36,319 nt of DNA from contig JAQBNL010000090.1 of the NCBI GenBank assembly GCA_028288585.1, positions 1 to 36,319 on the forward strand. The letters are read 5' to 3'. Positions 25,542-32,715 of the stretch are shown here, one piece after another. Origin of the DNA: Chitinophagaceae bacterium (GTDB taxonomy: Bacteria > Bacteroidota > Bacteroidia > Chitinophagales > Chitinophagaceae). Below the pieces are notes generated by a model. It was not told where the DNA came from. It saw only the letters and a program-made list of their open reading frames with translations, and did no database searches. Made by a program: the position numbers and the translations under genes. Positions within the stretch are counted from its first letter, which is position 1; every line of letters starts with the position of its first letter.

Positions 25542-26429
25542 ATGATACAACAACATCCTTATTGCAGAACATGTGGCTCCATGGTAAAGTCAAAGAATGT
25601 GTGTCATTATTGTGGCTGCGAGCCATTAAAGGGACATAGTTATTGTTGTGATTGCGGCACTTCCACCATTGCTGAAGCTATTATGTGCGTACACTGCGGC
25701 GCATCATTTCAAACAAAGTTTCCTGCTATGTTAGCCGTGCTGATAACTATTGCTATAGTGGTAACCCTTGCCGGTGCAGGTTATTTTATAACTCAATCAG
25801 GAATCGAACCTTCAGAAAAAATTACTGACAGGATTAATACAAAAAATATCAATGATTCAACTAATCTGTATAAACCTTTACCGGGAAAGAAAGATGAATC
25901 AGGAAAAATTATTATAAATAATATTCCGCCTACCCTTTTAAATAACAGAAATGAAGCAATAACCCGCCTTACAAAAAACCTACCTCAAAATCCAAAGCCT
26001 GAAAGTGAGAGCAGTACAAAGCCAGTACCTCCACAAAAAAATAAAGAGGAAACTATTATTAGCCCTACGAATAAGGCTCCTTCAATACCCGGCAGCGTTA
26101 GCATTAATGTTTTTTCTGCCAGGGAAACAAGAAGTTACGCAGCTGGCTGTACTTATTTTGAAGGAAGATCAAAAAATAATGTTGTATTTTTTACAACAAA
26201 TGTATATGGATACGTTAAGATAAACGGAAGAGTATATCCATTACAAGGGGTGCAAAAGGGAAATGATATTGCTACGTTTTCCGGGGCCGGTTATGAAGTA
26301 ACCATCGAAATTGAAGGGCTGGCTGGTAATGAAGCTGAATGGATGGCAGAAGCAACACTGGTTGTAAAAGATGTAAGACAAAGAACATTATCGCGGCACA
26401 AAGTATATTCTACCTGTACAGATTTTTAA
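25542..26429 (+). CDS. Double zinc-ribbon, single-helix membrane protein with Cys-bracketed C-terminal domain (copy 1)
   Basis: This 295-residue protein has two N-terminal zinc ribbons (C8/C11/C21/C24 and C35/C38/C49/C52), one transmembrane helix (about residues 62-83) and a polar Pro/Ser/Asn-rich linker (about 84-190). It ends in a compact domain running from C203 to C292. By the positive-inside pattern, the ribbons should be cytoplasmic and the C-terminal domain periplasmic, where the two end cysteines could form a disulfide. No known family is recognised for the C-terminal domain. The next gene encodes a paralogue with the same plan. Gaps of 57 bases before and 52 after suggest a cluster with the MG2/plug gene. 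Confidence 0.8.
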   Translation: MIQQHPYCRTCGSMVKSKNVCHYCGCEPLKGHSYCCDCGTSTIAEAIMCVHCGASFQTKFPAMLAVLITIAIVVTLAGAGYFITQSGIEPSEKITDRINTKNINDSTNLYKPLPGKKDESGKIIINNIPPTLLNNRNEAITRLTKNLPQNPKPESESSTKPVPPQKNKEETIISPTNKAPSIPGSVSINVFSARETRSYAAGCTYFEGRSKNNVVFFTTNVYGYVKINGRVYPLQGVQKGNDIATFSGAGYEVTIEIEGLAGNEAEWMAEATLVVKDVRQRTLSRHKVYSTCTDF

Positions 26430-26453
26430 AGCATAAAATAATTTTTTTGAAGA

Positions 26454-26461
26454 TATATTTG
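26454..26461 (+). promoter_or_regulatory. Possible -7 element (TATATTTG) of the second zinc-ribbon gene
   Basis: TATATTTG matches TAnnTTTG exactly and lies 20 bases before the ATG at 26482. No clear -33 box is present. It suggests that the second paralogue can be transcribed on its own. Confidence 0.4.
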
Positions 26462-26481
26462 CATTTATCACTGAAACTTAT

Positions 26482-27261
26482 ATGGAACTAGCACCACGCT
26501 ATTGCAGATCATGCGGCTCAAGGATTCTTGTTAAGAATGTTTGTCATAATTGTAACCGTGACCCGTTGAAGGGAGATAATTATTGTTATGATTGCGGCGC
26601 ATTAACTCCCAATGCTGATAGTTGTTTAAAATGCGGCGCCAGGTACAAAACAAGCTTTCCGGTAAAACCTTTCGTAGTAATAGGTAGCCTGTTAATTATT
26701 AGCGTGGCACTGGCAGCATATTTTTTATCCCGCCCTGATAAGACATCTTTGGCATCGCAGGAAAAAGCCATAACGCAAACTGCAACAATGCCTGAAACCA
26801 ATAAACAGGAATTACCACAAACCCCGGCTGCAATCGTTAGCAACCCGGTAGATTCCTCAGCTTTAAAAAATAATAACTCTACAGACTCGGCTATAATTAA
26901 AACTCCTCCACCGGATTCAGTTAAAAAATCAGCATCCGGTATTTTTACTTCAGAAGAGTTAAAAGCATACAAGGCCAGGTGTTCTTATTTCGGTAAAAAT
27001 CAAAGGAACCAGGTAGTATTTTTTATTGCAAATGGATCAGGATATGTAAAAATGAATGAAAATATATATGAATTAAAGAGAAAGAGGAAGGGAGTTGATG
27101 TGGCTGTATTTGGCAATGATGAATACGAAGCAACTATTACCATTGATGGATTAAGCGGTAGTGCCAGGGAATGGCTTGCATCATGTACTTTAATTATAAA
27201 AGACCTGCTTCAAAATACATCTGCAAAACATAAAGTATATTCACCCTGTATAGAATTATAA
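26482..27261 (+). CDS. Double zinc-ribbon, single-helix membrane protein with Cys-bracketed C-terminal domain (copy 2)
   Basis: This 259-residue paralogue of the preceding gene has zinc ribbons at C8/C11/C21/C24 and C35/C38/C48/C51, a transmembrane helix at about 63-83 and a shorter disordered linker. Its C-terminal domain runs from C167 to C256. The last 93 residues align to copy 1 without gaps, with 44 identities by hand count. Shared motifs include VVFF, GYVK, the EW of the EWMA/EWLA segment, and HKVYS before the final cysteine. The linkers share little beyond composition. Function is unknown. The tandem duplication with conserved ends and a free linker suggests selection on the two terminal domains. 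Confidence 0.8.
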   Translation: MELAPRYCRSCGSRILVKNVCHNCNRDPLKGDNYCYDCGALTPNADSCLKCGARYKTSFPVKPFVVIGSLLIISVALAAYFLSRPDKTSLASQEKAITQTATMPETNKQELPQTPAAIVSNPVDSSALKNNNSTDSAIIKTPPPDSVKKSASGIFTSEELKAYKARCSYFGKNQRNQVVFFIANGSGYVKMNENIYELKRKRKGVDVAVFGNDEYEATITIDGLSGSAREWLASCTLIIKDLLQNTSAKHKVYSPCIEL

Positions 27262-27325
27262 AGCAATTACAACTGATTTGATTTTAAAATCTTATTTCCA
27301 TTATTAATTTTTATACCCCGCATTA

Positions 27326-28678
27326 ATGAAAAAAATATTTCTGTATTGCCTGCTGTTTATCTCAACATGTGCCTTTGCACAAAATGATGTATTAAGAAAT
27401 AAGGCTAATCAATCTGCTGATAAAATTGAATCGAAAGTTATTGCATGGCGTCGTGATTTTCATGAGCATCCTGAATTAGGAAATAATGAATTTAGAACAG
27501 CAGGAATAATTGCAAAACATCTGCAATCATTAGGTATTGAAGTAAAAACAGGAGTTGCAAAAACAGGAGTTGTAGGAATATTAAGAGGCGGTAAACCAGG
27601 TCCTGTTGTTGCTTTGCGGGCAGACATGGATGCTTTGCCGGTTATTGAAAGAACGCCGGTTCCCTTTGCATCGAAAGTAAAAGCAAAATATAACGGGCAG
27701 GAAGTTGGTGTAATGCATGCCTGTGGCCACGATTCTCATGTTGCTATTTTAATGGGCGTTGCAGAAATATTATCATCAATGAAAAGTGATTTGGCAGGAA
27801 CTGTAAAATTTATTTTTCAACCGGCTGAAGAAGGTGCACCAGTTGGCGAGGAAGGTGGAGCAGAACTAATGGTTAAAGAAGGAGTAATGGAGAATCCCAA
27901 AGTGGATGCAATTTTTGGATTGCATATCTCTGCCCAGACAGAAGTTGGTAAAATTGATTACCGGCCGGGAGGTATTTATGCCAGCGTTAACGATCTGAAA
28001 ATAACTGTTAAAGGCAGGTCAGCCCATGGCGCTTCTCCGTGGGCTTCTATTGACCCGATAGTTGTATCTGCACAAATCATCAACAGCCTTCAAACAATTA
28101 TCAGCCGTAATCTTAATATTACTGAAAATGCGGGCATTGTTACTATTGGCGCAATCCATGGCGGTAACCGTTCTAATATTATTCCGGAACAGGTTGAGAT
28201 GTTGGGAACAATCAGGGCCCTAAGTCTTAATGATGAAAAAATGTTAATAGAAAGAGTACGGCAGGTAGTAACTAAAACAGCAGAGGCTGCAGGTGCAACT
28301 GCTGATGTACTGATTCCATATAGCTCACATTACCCAATTACCATTAACGATGCTGCTTTAACTGAAAAAATGTTGCCCTCTCTCCGCAAAACTGCAGGTG
28401 CTGAAAATGTGATACTGATACCGCCACATACCGGCGCAGAGGATATGTCTTTTTTCCTGCAAAAGGCCCCGGGTATATATTTTAATTTAGGAGGAATGCC
28501 AAAAGGGCAAGACCCTAAAACTGCGCCATCACATCATACCCCTGATTTTTATCTTGATGAAAGCGGCTTTAAACTGGGTGTAAAGGCCTTAACAAACCTT
28601 GTATTGGATTATATGGGTTTGGCAAAAAAATTAAGCCTTTCTGAAAAACAGAAAGGCTTAACGATTGCTTGCCATTGA
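27326..28678 (+). CDS. Secreted M20 amidohydrolase (aminoacylase/hippurate-hydrolase type)
   Basis: This metal-dependent amidohydrolase has a signal peptide (about residues 1-19, CAFAQ). M20D motifs are present: RRDFHEHPELG, ALRADMDALP, the metal ligands C133 and H135 in MHACGHDSH, E168/E169 in QPAEEG, a dimerisation domain beginning near GRSAHGASP, and HTGAEDMSFF. It probably cleaves N-acyl or N-aryl amino acids in the periplasm. The last 15 residues (LSLSEKQKGLTIACH) are encoded by a perfect hairpin and do not look native. They follow an A7 run (28624-28630), and with six A's the protein would end right after GLAKN. The true C-terminus is therefore doubtful. Confidence 0.92.
   Translation: MKKIFLYCLLFISTCAFAQNDVLRNKANQSADKIESKVIAWRRDFHEHPELGNNEFRTAGIIAKHLQSLGIEVKTGVAKTGVVGILRGGKPGPVVALRADMDALPVIERTPVPFASKVKAKYNGQEVGVMHACGHDSHVAILMGVAEILSSMKSDLAGTVKFIFQPAEEGAPVGEEGGAELMVKEGVMENPKVDAIFGLHISAQTEVGKIDYRPGGIYASVNDLKITVKGRSAHGASPWASIDPIVVSAQIINSLQTIISRNLNITENAGIVTIGAIHGGNRSNIIPEQVEMLGTIRALSLNDEKMLIERVRQVVTKTAEAAGATADVLIPYSSHYPITINDAALTEKMLPSLRKTAGAENVILIPPHTGAEDMSFFLQKAPGIYFNLGGMPKGQDPKTAPSHHTPDFYLDESGFKLGVKALTNLVLDYMGLAKKLSLSEKQKGLTIACH
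28624..28661 (-). terminator. Terminator of the repeat-lipoprotein gene, lying inside the 3' end of the M20 gene
   Basis: A perfect 13-bp stem (TTAAGCCTTTCTG at 28631-28643 and CAGAAAGGCTTAA at 28649-28661) has a 5-base loop. On the minus strand it is followed by seven T residues. No T-run follows on the plus strand. It is therefore oriented for the gene at 28713-28931, although as drawn it is translated as the M20 C-terminus. Confidence 0.85.
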
Positions 28679-28712
28679 AAATCTTAGTCCGGTGGCAAAA
28701 CCCGGTAACAAT

Positions 28713-28931
28713 TTATTTTCCTTTTACAGAATCTTTAGCCATTTTAGCTGTAGAATCAACTTTATCTTTCTTCGCTTCAGCAGAAGAATCAATTTTGTCT
28801 TTTGTTGCGTCAGCAGAAGAATCAATTTTGTTTACAACTGAATCTTTTTTGTCTTCAGTGCTTGTAGTAGAGCTATCATTACAAGCTACGAATGTACCTG
28901 CGATAACTAATGCTAAAAAAATCTTTTTCAT
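28713..28931 (-). CDS. Small lipoprotein with 11-residue repeats
   Basis: This 72-residue protein has a lipoprotein signal (KKIFLALVIAGTFVAC, lipidated cysteine at 17), then a Ser/Thr/Asp/Lys-rich, highly charged mature part. Three 11-residue repeats follow one another: KIDSSADATKD, KIDSSAEAKKD and KVDSTAKMAKD. Their DNA repeats at a 33-base period, and a 22-base word is identical at 28777-28798 and 28810-28831. The period suggests an amphipathic or unwound helix like those of LEA-type or apolipoprotein-like proteins. No enzymatic function is expected. The terminator lies 52 bases downstream. Confidence 0.82.
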   Translation of the reverse strand: MKKIFLALVIAGTFVACNDSSTTSTEDKKDSVVNKIDSSADATKDKIDSSAEAKKDKVDSTAKMAKDSVKGK

Positions 28932-29024
28932 GTTTAATTTATTTTAAGTTTATGTCTTTTATACCTGATTCGCTAAAAAGTAACCCAAGACGATAAAAAT
29001 TAATTTATAGTACCCTTTTCCAAC

Positions 29025-29053
29025 AAAAAGGCCACTAAATTTTTAGTGGCCTT
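29025..29053 (-). terminator. Minus-strand terminator, with a second hairpin beside it
   Basis: A 12-bp stem (AAGGCCACTAAA at 29028-29039, TTTAGTGGCCTT at 29042-29053) is followed on the minus strand by a T-run (29025-29029). A second small hairpin, ACGCT/AGCGT, lies directly upstream in transcription sense at 29054-29067. It would end a minus-strand transcript coming from the small-ORF region or from the response regulator at 29247-29630. Confidence 0.8.
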
Positions 29054-29152
29054 ACGCTTTTGAGCGTACCAGATATTTTAATGAACAATTCGTTTAACCA
29101 TTGGTTACCGAAAGTGTCCATGATCGATCTGTAGATTGCATGAATACCTCCT
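29035..29152 (-). other. Short Shine-Dalgarno-led transcript with two tiny overlapping open frames
   Basis: On the minus strand, AAAGGAGGT (29154-29146) lies just before an ATG at 29141. This opens a 15-codon frame (MQSTDRSWTLSVTNG) that stops at 29094. A second ATG at 29121, in another frame, opens a 28-codon frame (MDTFGNQWLNELFIKISGTL and 8 more) that stops at 29035 inside the terminator stem. A 9-base match to the 16S anti-Shine-Dalgarno end is striking for a Bacteroidota. The segment lies 95 bases beyond the stop of the minus-strand response regulator, and could be part of its 3' region, a separate small gene or a regulatory RNA. Neither peptide is recognised. Confidence 0.45.
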
Positions 29153-29246
29153 TTTTATTTGGTGACAGAAGTATAAAATTACTGCCAAAAAATTAAAGAA
29201 CAAAATGTAGAAAAACAATTTTACCACTCATTTCATAAACTATTTT

Positions 29247-29630
29247 TTATTCCTGCTGGTAATAATCTTTACAGGTTTCCAGGGTAGCCTCAATTTTATT
29301 AACTATTTCATTTAGCCCAAAAGGCTTTTCTATATAACCATCTGCTCCATATTCTTTATAATTGACAAGCGCTTTTGCAGAAGCAGAAAACATTAAAATG
29401 CACATGTATTTTGTTTCCGCATGCCTCCTTAATTCTTTACAAATTTCTCTTCCATCCTGGCCTTGTAAATAGATATCAAGAATTATAAGGTCGGGTAAGA
29501 ATGATTTAATTACAGAGACGAGATCCCGTTGTGTGGTAACAGTTTCTATTTCATAGCCTTTTTCTTCAAGAAAAAATTTTAATACTTCCAGCAGATCTCT
29601 GGAATCATCCACAATAATAATTTTACTCAT
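29247..29630 (-). CDS. Single-domain response regulator (CheY-like)
   Basis: This 127-residue protein is one receiver domain with no output domain. The phosphoacceptor is D52 in DLIILDIYLQGQDGRE. The acidic pair is D8/D9 in IIIVDDSRD, the hydroxyl position is a serine in LMFSAS, and the conserved lysine is in IEKPFG. It probably acts through phosphorylation-dependent protein contacts or in a phosphorelay. The partner kinase is not in the window. It is divergent from a similar gene at 29748. A TATATTTG -7-like element lies on the minus strand at 29651-29658. Confidence 0.92.
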   Translation of the reverse strand: MSKIIIVDDSRDLLEVLKFFLEEKGYEIETVTTQRDLVSVIKSFLPDLIILDIYLQGQDGREICKELRRHAETKYMCILMFSASAKALVNYKEYGADGYIEKPFGLNEIVNKIEATLETCKDYYQQE

Positions 29631-29747
29631 AAACCGGTTTTGATAGCAACCAAATATATTATTTCCGCATTATATTTTAAAATTTCTCTTATATACTAAA
29701 AATAAACTATGGTTTAATTCTTGTGGAAAAATTAGTTTTTCTGAAAT

Positions 29748-30122
29748 ATGAAGAGGATACTAATTGTTGATGATGATATAGATATACTAACAGTAGTACA
29801 ATTAGTACTCGATGCCAACGGATTTGAAGTGGCTGCAATATCTAAATGGCAGCAAATTTATACCCAAATTGATACTTTTAAACCCGACTTGATATTACTT
29901 GATGTATCATTAGGTACACAGGATGGCAGAAATATCTGTAAGCAAATAAAGTCGGGCAATGAAACAAAGCATATTTCAGTAATTCTATTTTCAGCTAATC
30001 ATAATGTTGAAAACAATCTATCAGAATGTATGGCAGACAGCTTTATTTCTAAACCATTTGATATTAATAATTTGATAGAAGGAATTAATAATCAACTTAT
30101 GGAAACGAATGGTTTTAATTAA
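29748..30122 (+). CDS. Single-domain response regulator (CheY-like), paralogue of the divergent gene
   Basis: This 124-residue receiver domain has the acidic cluster D8/D9/D10 in ILIVDDDID, phosphoacceptor D52 in DLILLDVSLGTQDGRN, a serine in ILFSANH and lysine in ISKPFD. It shares the unusual segment QDGR-ICK plus ETK with the divergent paralogue at 29247, so the two probably arose by duplication. There is no output domain and no kinase gene nearby. It ends 13 bases before the convergent PAP2-like gene. Confidence 0.92.
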   Translation: MKRILIVDDDIDILTVVQLVLDANGFEVAAISKWQQIYTQIDTFKPDLILLDVSLGTQDGRNICKQIKSGNETKHISVILFSANHNVENNLSECMADSFISKPFDINNLIEGINNQLMETNGFN

Positions 30123-30135
30123 CTAACTCTCCTCT

Positions 30136-31050
30136 TTACTTAATATTATACACAAATGAAAGTCCTTTAAAACCTTTTCCTACTTGAGGAATAAAGCTGA
30201 TGTTTTTATAAGCTTTAGTTTTATGCCACTCAGGAATTAAAATACCCGAGGCAGCACCTAAAACATACCCTAATATATTATCACTCAAAAAATGATACCC
30301 TGATTTATACCTCATATATCCAACTACTGCAGGTATAGCTGCTGCAATAACCCATACAAAAGGTTTTGCTTTTGAACCAGGATTAAGATCGCTAAATACT
30401 TTTGCCGCAAAAAAAGTACCCGTTGCTGAGGCTGCTGTATGGCCTGCATAAAATGAGCGTTGATTTTTTGCTTTAATTCTTTCATTATCCGGTGCTTTAC
30501 TGGGACCGTATACCAAAGGCCTGGAACGATCTATAGCACCTGCTGCCAATGTAAAAAGGGCGCTTGTAATGGAAAGGCTTTCCACATACATTATTAAAAT
30601 ACTGGAAGCATCTCTTCTTTCATTTTTATTTAGCATTAGCATTGCAACAGGCATGGCAAACGCAGCATAAAATGGCACATAACTGTCTTTATTTATTTTA
30701 TCAGAATAAAAGCCTGCATTACCCCTGTCAAAAGATGGAATTTTATCTTTTGTTTTAGTTGCCAGGTCAGCTAGGGTAAGGTCTTTTTTATTTTGAATAA
30801 GTGTAAACCCTAAAAAAGATAAACCTACACCTAAACCAATAACAGGTGCATCTTTTTTAAAGGAGGTTTTATAAGGATATTTTGAAATTGTTTCATTGGT
30901 TTGAGTAACAGTATTAACCTGAACATTGTTAGCGCTCTCATGAATTTGAACACTGGTGAGAGTATCTTGGCTTAATACATTAACAGAATCCTGTGCATTT
31001 GAACTTTTTAAGATAAACAAGCAGGTAAATAATATAAATATTTTCTTCAT
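30136..31050 (-). CDS. PAP2-superfamily protein (acid-phosphatase fold), motif 1 lysine missing
   Basis: This 304-residue exported or membrane protein has a signal sequence (KKIFILFTCLFILKSSNAQ) and several hydrophobic segments. The three PAP2 motifs are recognisable but altered. Motif 1 reads AAGAIDRSRP, where the usual lysine seven residues before Arg-Pro is alanine. Motif 2 is SFYAGHTA instead of PSGH. Motif 3 is RYKSGYHFLSDNILG, retaining R, H and D. Lipid phosphate or undecaprenyl pyrophosphate phosphatase activity is the family role, but the missing lysine makes activity uncertain. A long Thr/Gln/Asn-rich stretch separates the signal peptide from the core. Confidence 0.85.
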   Translation of the reverse strand: MKKIFILFTCLFILKSSNAQDSVNVLSQDTLTSVQIHESANNVQVNTVTQTNETISKYPYKTSFKKDAPVIGLGVGLSFLGFTLIQNKKDLTLADLATKTKDKIPSFDRGNAGFYSDKINKDSYVPFYAAFAMPVAMLMLNKNERRDASSILIMYVESLSITSALFTLAAGAIDRSRPLVYGPSKAPDNERIKAKNQRSFYAGHTAASATGTFFAAKVFSDLNPGSKAKPFVWVIAAAIPAVVGYMRYKSGYHFLSDNILGYVLGAASGILIPEWHKTKAYKNISFIPQVGKGFKGLSFVYNIK

Positions 31051-31223
31051 GAGTAAAATTTAAGTTTAAGATTTTGAATCATGTTATGCAAAAACAATGC
31101 AAGAATTTTTTTGTTGGTATTTCTACAGATTAATTAAAGACCCTGCACATAGTTTGTTATTAATTTTCCACAACTTTATTCAGATAGGACATAAAAATCC
31201 TGCCATAATTTTTATATTTAAAT

Positions 31224-31994
31224 ATGGAATACTTTGTAAACAGAAGTTCAGTTGTAAGGGAAATTTGGGGAAAGGGAGATACTATCCTTTTTATTTTTTC
31301 AGGAGCCTCTGCGGAATTTGCTTTAAACAAGGCAGTTGATTGGCTATATTTTACCGGCAAACTTCCTGCTGATCCTTTAGGCAGATTATTTTCAACTGTA
31401 ACTTATGCAAGAAATATTGTCTTTTCTGAAAAAGAAGCTGCTTGCAAAGCCATAGATAAAATTACTTCCATACATTCAACCGTTGAAAAAAACAGGGGAT
31501 CACTAATACCTGATTGGGCTTACAGAGATGTGCTCTTTATGCTTATTCATTATTCTATCGCCTCATTCGAAGTATTGGAAAGAAGACTTACGCTTCAGGA
31601 AAAGGAAGAAGTTTTCAATGTATTTTACCGGTTTGGAGTACAAATGAATTTGCAGGGCTTGCCGGGAAACTATAAGGAGTGGCAGATGATGAGAGCTGAT
31701 CATTTGAATAGTCATTTGGAAAAGAGCATCTACACTATTGATTTGTATAAACAATATAAAAAGCATTTGGGAAGAATCAGATATAAGCTATTATTGGAAG
31801 CTCAAATACTTGTTGTACCACAGAAAGTGAATAAATTATTAGGCCTTGGACAATTTTCAGTGCTAAGGTCTTTCCTTGTTCTTTATAAATTCTTCCGGAA
31901 GATTAAAATGGATTGGTTTTTAAAATCCATAATCCTTCCAGATAAATACAAAACTGAAATAAGGGCTTTGGACGTTTCTCCAAGAAATTCTTAA
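31224..31994 (+). CDS. Oxygenase MpaB/Lcp-like (DUF2236) family protein
   Basis: This 256-residue protein of the DUF2236 family includes the MpaB oxygenases and the latex-clearing protein Lcp, a heme enzyme. The family start is visible in VVREIWGKGDTILFIFSGAS. The conserved Arg-x-x-x-Thr occurs in GRLFSTVTYARN, and the candidate heme-ligand histidine in SIHSTV about 30 residues later. WAYRDVLFMLIHYSIASFE is also typical. No signal peptide is seen. Substrate and reaction are not known, and heme binding is inferred from Lcp. It is divergent from the PAP2-like gene, 173 bases apart. Confidence 0.8.
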   Translation: MEYFVNRSSVVREIWGKGDTILFIFSGASAEFALNKAVDWLYFTGKLPADPLGRLFSTVTYARNIVFSEKEAACKAIDKITSIHSTVEKNRGSLIPDWAYRDVLFMLIHYSIASFEVLERRLTLQEKEEVFNVFYRFGVQMNLQGLPGNYKEWQMMRADHLNSHLEKSIYTIDLYKQYKKHLGRIRYKLLLEAQILVVPQKVNKLLGLGQFSVLRSFLVLYKFFRKIKMDWFLKSIILPDKYKTEIRALDVSPRNS

Positions 31995-32016
31995 TTTTAA
32001 AAAATTGTTAAAAAAA

Positions 32017-32049
32017 TTTTGTATAATTAACTTTCTAAGTGTAAATTTG
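32017..32049 (+). promoter_or_regulatory. Bacteroidota-type promoter (TTTTG, 20 bases, TAAATTTG)
   Basis: TTTTG at 32017-32021 and TAAATTTG at 32042-32049 are separated by 20 bases. This matches the -33 TTTG and -7 TAnnTTTG consensus of the phylum in both sequence and spacing. It is the best promoter in the window and would drive the small gene at 32174 with a leader of about 115-120 bases. Confidence 0.7.
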
Positions 32050-32173
32050 CTTATCCATCCCTATCTAAATACTACCCTCTCCCATAAGAAATAATAAGAT
32101 TTAATTTTCTGGATTCCATTAATTCCTACGAAAACCTGCTTCTTTAATCATTTTTAAATTTAAAATGTAGGTT

Positions 32174-32278
32174 ATGAAAAAATTTTATTCAACTCAAGTT
32201 GGAGAAACGGTTGTAGCAATTGGTATTATTACAGGTTTTTATGGTTTAATGGCGATAGCCAGCCTACTTGCTTGGTAG
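32174..32278 (+). CDS. 34-residue single-helix membrane peptide
   Basis: The frame encodes a basic N-terminus (MKKFYSTQVGE) followed by one long hydrophobic segment, TVVAIGIITGFYGLMAIASL, and ends LAW. It therefore should be a single-pass inner-membrane peptide with the N-terminus inside. It has its own complete promoter about 125 bases upstream and its own terminator 32 bases downstream, which strongly supports a real transcription unit. No known family is recognised. Possible roles include a small regulatory membrane protein or a toxin-like peptide, but no antitoxin RNA or partner can be pointed out. Confidence 0.65.
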   Translation: MKKFYSTQVGETVVAIGIITGFYGLMAIASLLAW

Positions 32279-32309
32279 TCTATAACTAACCTCTGATAAT
32301 TTTTTTATT

Positions 32310-32340
32310 GGGATGCCCATATGGCATCCCTTTCTATTTT
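32310..32340 (+). terminator. Rho-independent terminator of the 34-residue peptide gene
   Basis: A perfect 8-bp stem GGGATGCC / GGCATCCC with a 5-base loop (32310-32330) is followed by TTTCTATTTT. On the other strand it is followed by CAATAAAAAAA and no T-run, so it is directed to the plus strand. Confidence 0.9.
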
Positions 32341-32715
32341 CCAGAAGTTTTGAGAAACATCCCATTTTGAAATCGTTTAAATTTCAGGCAAAGCACGATT
32401 GTTTTATAGGGATATTAAATATGTAAGTAGATATATAAAATTTAAATTTGATAAAAGGATGTAATCTATTGATAAACAATAAATAACTCATATAATAAAT
32501 AGTTTTTACATTTTTTAACTAACTTAATTATTTTGCAGATAATTAAATAATAATAATAGGTAATGATTCTTAAATTTAAATTTTACAAACAACTATTATA
32601 TAATGATTATTAGAACATTATGCTTAAATATGATAATAATTTTCTTTAGTAAAAAATAGTTATATCTTGAGACGGGATATACTAAGCATATTAGTTAATT
32701 TTTTAAAGCCTTTTT
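32341..32715. other. Very AT-rich non-coding stretch
   Basis: No gene is supported here. The stretch is visibly more AT-rich than its surroundings. It holds two similar words built on AAATTTAAATTT (near 32439 and 32572), a TAAATTTG element at 32443-32450 without a -33 partner, and many short frames of no coding character. It may hold regulatory sites of the LEA14-like gene or a small RNA, but nothing specific can be shown. Confidence 0.5.

Noticed and set aside
28669-28947. Plus-strand frame rich in Ser/Glu/Leu over the repeat lipoprotein
   Set aside because: It is the antisense shadow of the lipoprotein gene, whose signal peptide, repeats and terminator are convincing.
32341-32715. Short frames and a TAAATTTG box in the AT-rich gap as a further gene
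   Set aside because: No frame shows coding character, and the box has no -33 partner at the right distance.
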